A stretch of 9,814 nt of DNA, taken from contig CAIKGX010000058.1 of the NCBI GenBank assembly GCA_903827075.1, positions 1 through 9,814 of the forward strand. The letters run 5' to 3'. Both the position numbers and the translations under genes were made by a program. The DNA comes from an uncultured beta proteobacterium (GTDB lineage Bacteria; Pseudomonadota; Gammaproteobacteria; Burkholderiales; Burkholderiaceae). Within the stretch, counting starts at the first letter, position 1; every line of letters begins with the position of its first letter. Positions 6,647 to 9,814 of the stretch are shown piece by piece. A model generated the notes under the pieces. That model made no database searches, was not told where the DNA came from, and worked only from the letters and a program-made list of their open reading frames with translations.

Positions 6647-7591
6647 TTAGGCCATGACACTTTTACGAATGCCACGGCTAACTCTTACGCCGACTTTAAA
6701 TTGATCCACAATGCATGCGCAGAGCGCATTAAATTCTTCGATATGCGCAGTAGATGGGCGAGCAATCAAGGCAACAACGCGCTTTGGCGCTGGCTGAGCT
6801 AGGGGACGAGCTACCAGGCTGGAGCTATTTAATAAACCCCCTTTAACTGCCATTTCAGGTAGCAATGCAATGCCCATTCCAGACTCGACCATCTGCAAGA
6901 GGGTAAGCAAACTTGTGGCCTCTATACCATCTGCCTTATGAATATCGGAACGCTTGCAGGCTTGTAAGGTATGTTCGCGCAGACAATGCCCCTCTTCCAG
7001 CAGCAGTAAACGTTCAGCCATCTTGGCGGGCATCTGAATTTCTTTGCCTTTGAGTGCTGGATCGTCGGCTCTAGCAACTAACCAGAACTCGTCATTAAAT
7101 AATTCTTTTACAAGCAAACCTTTAGTTTCATAAGGCAATGCAATTAATGCAAAGTCTAATTGATGCTCTGCCAGTCTGGTTAAAAGATTGGCAGTGAGAT
7201 CTTCCCGAAGCGCGATTTTAAGATCTGGAAATCGCTCTCTTATCTCCGGCAATACATTGGGCAAGAGAAAAGGTGCGATAGTGGGTATGACACCTAAGCG
7301 AATGGTAGAGCTCATGGGTTTTCCACAGGCGCTAGCAAACTCTACTAAATCCTCAGAGGCAGCCAAAATCAATTTTGCGCGCTCTAACACCTCTAAACCA
7401 GTGGGGGTGATCGAGACATTTTGTCGGTCACGCTCCACTAGACGCAAACCCAAGCTCTCCTCCAATTCCTTAAGACCTGCACTAAGAGTAGATTGCCCTA
7501 CAAAGCAAGCCTGGGCTGCGCGTGTGAAGTTGAGCTCCTTAGCTATCGCCACAAAGTAGCTCAACTGTCGTAGCGAAGGTAACAGCGTCAT
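6647..7591 (-). CDS. oxyR: LysR-family regulator with OxyR redox cysteines (hydrogen-peroxide sensor)
   Basis: 314 residues. An N-terminal winged helix-turn-helix (about 6-65: LRQLSYFVAIAKELNFTRAA, then QSTLSAGLKELEESLG) is followed by a substrate-binding-type effector domain (about 95-300). The OxyR hallmark is present: GHC203LREHTLQAC212 has the same nine-residue spacing as Cys199/Cys208 of the E. coli protein, followed by the matching ATSLLTLLQMVESGMGIALLP (split across 225-245). It therefore probably senses peroxide by forming a disulfide and then activates stress genes. The start ATG at 7591 has a strong AAGGAGGG (7599-7606). It is transcribed away from rubrerythrin, a typical LysR arrangement for controlling the divergent operon. 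A longer C-terminal tail (300-314) is basic. The gene name is assigned from the cysteine pair; regulon and redox response are inferred. Confidence 0.85.
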   Translation of the reverse strand: MTLLPSLRQLSYFVAIAKELNFTRAAQACFVGQSTLSAGLKELEESLGLRLVERDRQNVSITPTGLEVLERAKLILAASEDLVEFASACGKPMSSTIRLGVIPTIAPFLLPNVLPEIRERFPDLKIALREDLTANLLTRLAEHQLDFALIALPYETKGLLVKELFNDEFWLVARADDPALKGKEIQMPAKMAERLLLLEEGHCLREHTLQACKRSDIHKADGIEATSLLTLLQMVESGMGIALLPEMAVKGGLLNSSSLVARPLAQPAPKRVVALIARPSTAHIEEFNALCACIVDQFKVGVRVSRGIRKSVMA

Positions 7592-7604
7592 ATTCCCGCC
7601 CTCC

Positions 7605-7640
7605 TTATTATCTAATAATTAGATTAATAATATCATTATT
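7605..7640. promoter_or_regulatory. AT-rich dyads in the oxyR-rubrerythrin divergent region (candidate OxyR operator)
   Basis: The core ATCTAAT-A-ATTAGAT (7610-7624) is a perfect 7-bp inverted repeat that also fits the LysR T-N11-A box. It extends outward with TTATTA (7605-7610) and TAATAA (7625-7630), allowing one bulged T. A second dyad AATAAT-ATC-ATTATT (7626-7640) follows with its centre 16 bases away. The first abuts the ribosome site of the regulator gene, so binding could repress the regulator itself. Spacing differs from the roughly 22-bp half-site spacing described for E. coli OxyR, so assignment is by position and symmetry only. Confidence 0.5.
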
Positions 7641-7645
7641 ATTCA

Positions 7646-7675
7646 TTGGACTGATTAATCAGCAGGGCTCACAAT
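7646..7675 (+). promoter_or_regulatory. candidate rubrerythrin operon promoter with internal palindrome
   Basis: TTGGAC (7646-7651) and CACAAT (7670-7675) are 18 bases apart and form a weak sigma-70-like pair (three and four of six matches). This is the kind of promoter that would need an activator. The perfect 12-bp palindrome CTGATTAATCAG (7651-7662) lies just inside the -35 element. Transcription would start near 7682, giving a leader of about 48 bases. A second TTGAGA (7687-7692) is a better -35, but its -10 would fall on the ribosome site. Confidence 0.3.
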
Positions 7676-7729
7676 TCATCCCATGGTTGAGAAACCCTTT
7701 GTAAACAACTTTTAAATAGAGGAACAAAA

Positions 7730-8215
7730 ATGGCACGTCCTGATATCAAAACCATTCAAAATTTGGAATCTGCATTTGCAGGCGAATCTATGGCTCACAT
7801 CAAATACCGCTACTTTGCTAAATTAGCCCGCGCTGCTGGGGACGAAGAGACTGCGAAGATTTTTGAGGCTACCGCAGATCAAGAGGTAATGCATGCCTTC
7901 GGACACCTAGACTTGCTCTACCCCGCAAGCAGCATCACCCCCACCCGCGCTTTAGAGATTGCAATCGAAGGTGAAACCTATGAGTACACGGAAATGTACC
8001 CAGGATTTCGTAAAACCGCAGTTGAAGAAGGAAATGTAGCTGCCGTTCAAGAAATCGATGAACAAATCACTGAATCCAAAGAACATGCTGAGCAATTTCA
8101 GGCGGTATTGGCTAAAGCAGCTAAGCGCTTCGCGGCCCTTGCTAATGTGGAAGAGCGTCATGCCAATCACTACAAAAAAGCCTTAGAGAAGGCCAAAGAA
8201 CTCGCTGCTCAGTAA
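7730..8215 (+). CDS. rbr: rubrerythrin without a rubredoxin domain (diiron peroxidase)
   Basis: 161 residues, a cytoplasmic ferritin-like four-helix diiron protein that reduces hydrogen peroxide to water. Expected iron ligands are visible: Glu19 (FAGESMAHIKY), Glu52 and His55 (DQEVMHA), Glu82 and Glu85 (EGETYEYTEMYPGF), and Glu141 with His144 (VEERHANHY). The C-terminal rubredoxin domain (about 35-45 residues with two CxxC knuckles) of classical rubrerythrin is absent; a free rubredoxin is encoded 59 bases downstream and could donate electrons. Residues 112-123 (EHAEQF, His119) resemble the same fourth-helix pattern but with Ser116 in the ligand position, suggesting an extra 25-residue helical segment compared with the classical form. 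The ATG has a strong AGAGGA (7718-7723). First gene of a three-gene operon opposite the OxyR-like gene. Confidence 0.9.
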   Translation: MARPDIKTIQNLESAFAGESMAHIKYRYFAKLARAAGDEETAKIFEATADQEVMHAFGHLDLLYPASSITPTRALEIAIEGETYEYTEMYPGFRKTAVEEGNVAAVQEIDEQITESKEHAEQFQAVLAKAAKRFAALANVEERHANHYKKALEKAKELAAQ

Positions 8216-8274
8216 GAGCAGGCATCAGAAACCAATTGAATTTAAACTGACAGACAAATTATTAAGGAAATATC

Positions 8275-8442
8275 ATGAAAACTTGGCAATGTATCGTGTG
8301 TGGCTTCATTTATGACGAAGCTCAAGGCTTACCAGCAGAGGGTATCGCAGCAGGCACCGCTTGGAACGACATCCCTGAGGATTGGGAGTGCCCTGATTGC
8401 GGCGTAGCAAAATCTGACTTTGAGATGGTTCAGGTAGGTTAA
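8275..8442 (+). CDS. rubA: rubredoxin (55 aa)
   Basis: This short protein reads MKTWQCIVCGFIYDEAQG and continues to VQVG. Four cysteines in two knuckles, Cys6-x-x-Cys9 (CIVCG) and Cys39-x-x-Cys42 (CPDCG), hold a single iron. The aromatic core residues Trp4, Tyr13, Trp30, Trp37 and Phe49 are in the usual places, as is the IPEDWECPDCGVAKSDF motif (33-49). At 55 residues it has the standard length of an electron-carrier rubredoxin. It acts in the cytoplasm and should shuttle electrons from the flavoprotein encoded next door to rubrerythrin. AAGGAA (8264-8269) lies five bases before the ATG. There is no terminator in the gaps on either side, so it is the middle gene of the operon. Confidence 0.95.
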   Translation: MKTWQCIVCGFIYDEAQGLPAEGIAAGTAWNDIPEDWECPDCGVAKSDFEMVQVG

Positions 8443-8490
8443 GCATTCCATAATCCGACGTTTCACCCTGCATTTAATGATTTGCTTTAT

Positions 8491-8507
8491 AAGGAAGCCC
8501 AGCTTTG
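8491..8507 (+). promoter_or_regulatory. ribosome binding site and TTG start of the rubredoxin reductase gene
   Basis: AAGGAA (8491-8496) precedes a TTG (8505-8507) by eight bases. An in-frame TAA at 8490-8492 excludes any earlier start, and no ATG or GTG occurs before the FAD-binding GxGxxG motif. The rare TTG start is therefore effectively forced. Confidence 0.75.
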
Positions 8508-9674
8508 GATCAACACACTTCACAATCTCCGCCCGCAATCGTCATCATTGGTAGCGGGCTGGCTGGGTATACCGTTATCCGTGAAATTCGTAAATTGGAT
8601 AAAGCGGTTCCTATTACTTTAATCACTCAGGAGCCTGGATACTTTTACTCCAAGCCGATGCTCTCTACAGCACTAGCAAGTAATAAGAGTGCAGACCAAC
8701 TCATCTCTACGAGTGTGGATGGTATGGCAAGTCAACTAGAGGTGACTATTCTTGGAGATACTTCGGTACTAGCAATTGATACCCACTCCCAAACAATTAC
8801 CACCTCAAAAGGAGCTCTTTCTTATGGAAAGTTAGTGATGGCCTTGGGTGCAGATCAAATACGCCTCCCCCTGCAAGGTAATGCTGCTACTGAAGTGTTG
8901 ACCGTTAATGATTTGGAAGATTACGCGGTCTTTCGTCAAAGCATTTCTGGCAAAAAGAAGGTGGCTATCTTAGGAGCGGGATTAATTGGATGTGAGTTCG
9001 CAAACGATCTGGTTTTGGGATCCTATGAAGTAGATGTCATTGATCTAGCGCCACAAGTTTTAGGGCGCCTACTCCCACAAGCGGCTGCTGTAGAGTTACA
9101 AAACAAACTGAGCGAAGCTGGAGTACGTTGGCATTTTGGCACTACCGTTCAATCGATTGATCGTGAAGGTGAGCTGTTACAAGTTACCCTAGCCAATGGC
9201 AACATTTTCACCAGTGATGTCGTTCTCTCGGCTGTAGGATTAAGACCAAGATTGGATTTAGCAAAGACTGCAGGCATCAATACTGCTCTAGGTATTCAGG
9301 TCAACCGCCAATTAGAAACTAGCGCCAAGAATGTCTATTCCATTGGAGACTGTGCTGAAGTAGATGGCTTGGTATTGCCCTATGTCATGCCCATCATGCA
9401 AGCAGCTCGGGTATTAGCACCCAATCTATTAGGTCAAGAGATAGCCCTCACCTACCCAGCAATGCCTGTCATGGTCAAAACACCAACCCTTCCCACTATC
9501 GTCTCCCCTCCAGCCAAGGGCTCTGAGGGCGACTGGAAGATCAATCCTGTTGAGGGCGGCCTTGAAGCTCGATTTGAGTCGGTTGATGGCAAGTTAATTG
9601 GCTTTGTACTTCTAGGAATAGCGACTAGTCAACGCGGCGCCCTAACTAAAGAATTGCCCGCTATTTTGCAGTAG
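8505..9674 (+). CDS. rubB: FAD-dependent NAD(P)H:rubredoxin reductase
   Basis: 389 residues, the usual length for rubredoxin-NAD+ reductases of the pyridine nucleotide-disulfide reductase fold. An FAD dinucleotide motif IIGSGLAG (14-21), a second GxGxxG for NAD(P)H in ILGAGLIGCEF (155-165), and the FAD-ribityl motif YSIGDCAE (278-285) are visible. There is no CxxC redox-active pair, which fits a one-electron carrier reductase rather than a thioredoxin or glutathione reductase type. It transfers electrons from NAD(P)H to rubredoxin, encoded 62 bases upstream, which in turn could reduce rubrerythrin. The start is TTG. It closes the rbr-rubredoxin-reductase operon, with a strong terminator 25 bases after the stop. 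In other bacteria such reductases serve alkane hydroxylases, but no alkB is present in this window. Confidence 0.9.
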   Translation: MDQHTSQSPPAIVIIGSGLAGYTVIREIRKLDKAVPITLITQEPGYFYSKPMLSTALASNKSADQLISTSVDGMASQLEVTILGDTSVLAIDTHSQTITTSKGALSYGKLVMALGADQIRLPLQGNAATEVLTVNDLEDYAVFRQSISGKKKVAILGAGLIGCEFANDLVLGSYEVDVIDLAPQVLGRLLPQAAAVELQNKLSEAGVRWHFGTTVQSIDREGELLQVTLANGNIFTSDVVLSAVGLRPRLDLAKTAGINTALGIQVNRQLETSAKNVYSIGDCAEVDGLVLPYVMPIMQAARVLAPNLLGQEIALTYPAMPVMVKTPTLPTIVSPPAKGSEGDWKINPVEGGLEARFESVDGKLIGFVLLGIATSQRGALTKELPAILQ

Positions 9675-9699
9675 AGAAATAATGAGTATGTGGAAATAG

Positions 9700-9724
9700 A
9701 AAAGGCCCGCATTGCGGGCCTTTT
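9700..9724. terminator. strong rho-independent terminator closing the rubrerythrin operon
   Basis: A perfect 11-bp stem AAAAGGCCCGC (9700-9710) / GCGGGCCTTTT (9714-9724) with a three-base loop ATT. The T-run on both strands makes it two-way, so it can serve the operon ending at 9674 and a probable convergent gene arriving from the right. Confidence 0.9.
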
Positions 9725-9737
9725 GCTTACAACGAAA

Positions 9738-9814
9738 TTAACTGGTTATGAAACGATCACAAACCAAGTAGTGTTGTGTGACTGCGCAACCATCAAGAAC
9801 AACATAGGGATGGA
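9738..9814 (-). CDS. probable 3' end of a minus-strand gene (partial, frame unresolved)
   Basis: Two minus-strand frames stay open from the window edge to a stop near the two-way terminator. One ends at 9746 with a hydrophobic C-terminus (IPMLFLMVAQSHNTTWFVIV). The other ends at 9738 (YVVLDGCAVTQHYLVCDRF). I recognise neither. A convergent gene here is expected because the terminator has a T-run on the minus strand as well. The entry gives the outer bounds, and sequence beyond the window would settle the frame. Confidence 0.4.
   Translation of the reverse strand, partial: HPYVVLDGCAVTQHYLVCDRFITS

Noticed and set aside
7188..7559. A 123-codon plus-strand open frame opposite the OxyR-like gene
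   Set aside because: It is the antisense shadow of a well-supported LysR gene, with arginine/serine-rich composition and no recognisable domain or ribosome site.
7605..7662. Clustered palindromes considered as a transposon end, attachment site or CRISPR-like repeat
   Set aside because: The repeats differ from one another, have no regular spacers, no duplicated target site and no recombinase gene nearby; regulatory sites fit better.
8329..8538. A 69-codon minus-strand frame across the rubredoxin gene
   Set aside because: The plus strand here encodes an unmistakable rubredoxin with both CxxC knuckles, so the minus-strand frame is a shadow.

Overview
The window looks like ordinary chromosomal DNA from a streamlined, moderately AT-rich betaproteobacterium. 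I infer something close to Polynucleobacter (Burkholderiaceae) from the gene families, protein style and tight spacing. I could not run a search, so the taxonomic call is an impression. I see no insertion sequences, CRISPR arrays, tRNAs, rRNAs or prophage genes, and no gap over 300 bases lacks a gene.

Layout from left to right. (a) 1-103: a probable divergent promoter region; a minus-strand gene seems to begin at base 22 and leave the window. (b) 104-754 (+): a small heme-binding beta-barrel (FABP/nitrobindin-like) protein. It converges on a class V aminotransferase (790-1938, -) with a shared two-way terminator between them. (c) 2054-2962 (-): an EamA/DMT exporter, followed by a divergent promoter region. 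(d) 3089-5408 (+): a tight run of four genes: an FMN-dependent alpha-hydroxy-acid dehydrogenase (LldD/glycolate oxidase family), an overlapping bestrophin-like membrane protein, and two small unknown proteins. (e) 5456-6556 (-): an Old Yellow Enzyme-type NADH:flavin oxidoreductase. (f) 6647-7591 (-): a LysR-type regulator with both redox cysteines of OxyR. (g) 7730-9674 (+): divergent from the regulator, rubrerythrin, rubredoxin (55 aa) and an FAD-dependent rubredoxin reductase, closed by a strong terminator at 9700-9724. (h) 9725-9814: probably the 3' end of a minus-strand gene whose reading frame I cannot settle.

The most coherent biology is on the right. NAD(P)H could pass electrons through the flavoprotein reductase to rubredoxin and then to the diiron rubrerythrin, which would reduce peroxide. 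The rubrerythrin lacks the usual fused rubredoxin domain, and a free rubredoxin lies next to it. The OxyR-like regulator faces this set across a 138-bp region with three dyad-symmetric elements that could be its operators. The Old Yellow Enzyme gene lies directly downstream of the regulator and may belong to the same stress response.

On the left, a glycolate/lactate-type oxidase and an alanine-glyoxylate-type aminotransferase lie close together, which hints at two-carbon or hydroxy-acid metabolism. That link is inference only.

Nothing here is clearly a new system. The best candidates for a second look are the split rubrerythrin electron chain with its putative operators, an apparent repeat of the fourth helix in the rubrerythrin, and the bestrophin-like gene with its two small unknown neighbours.
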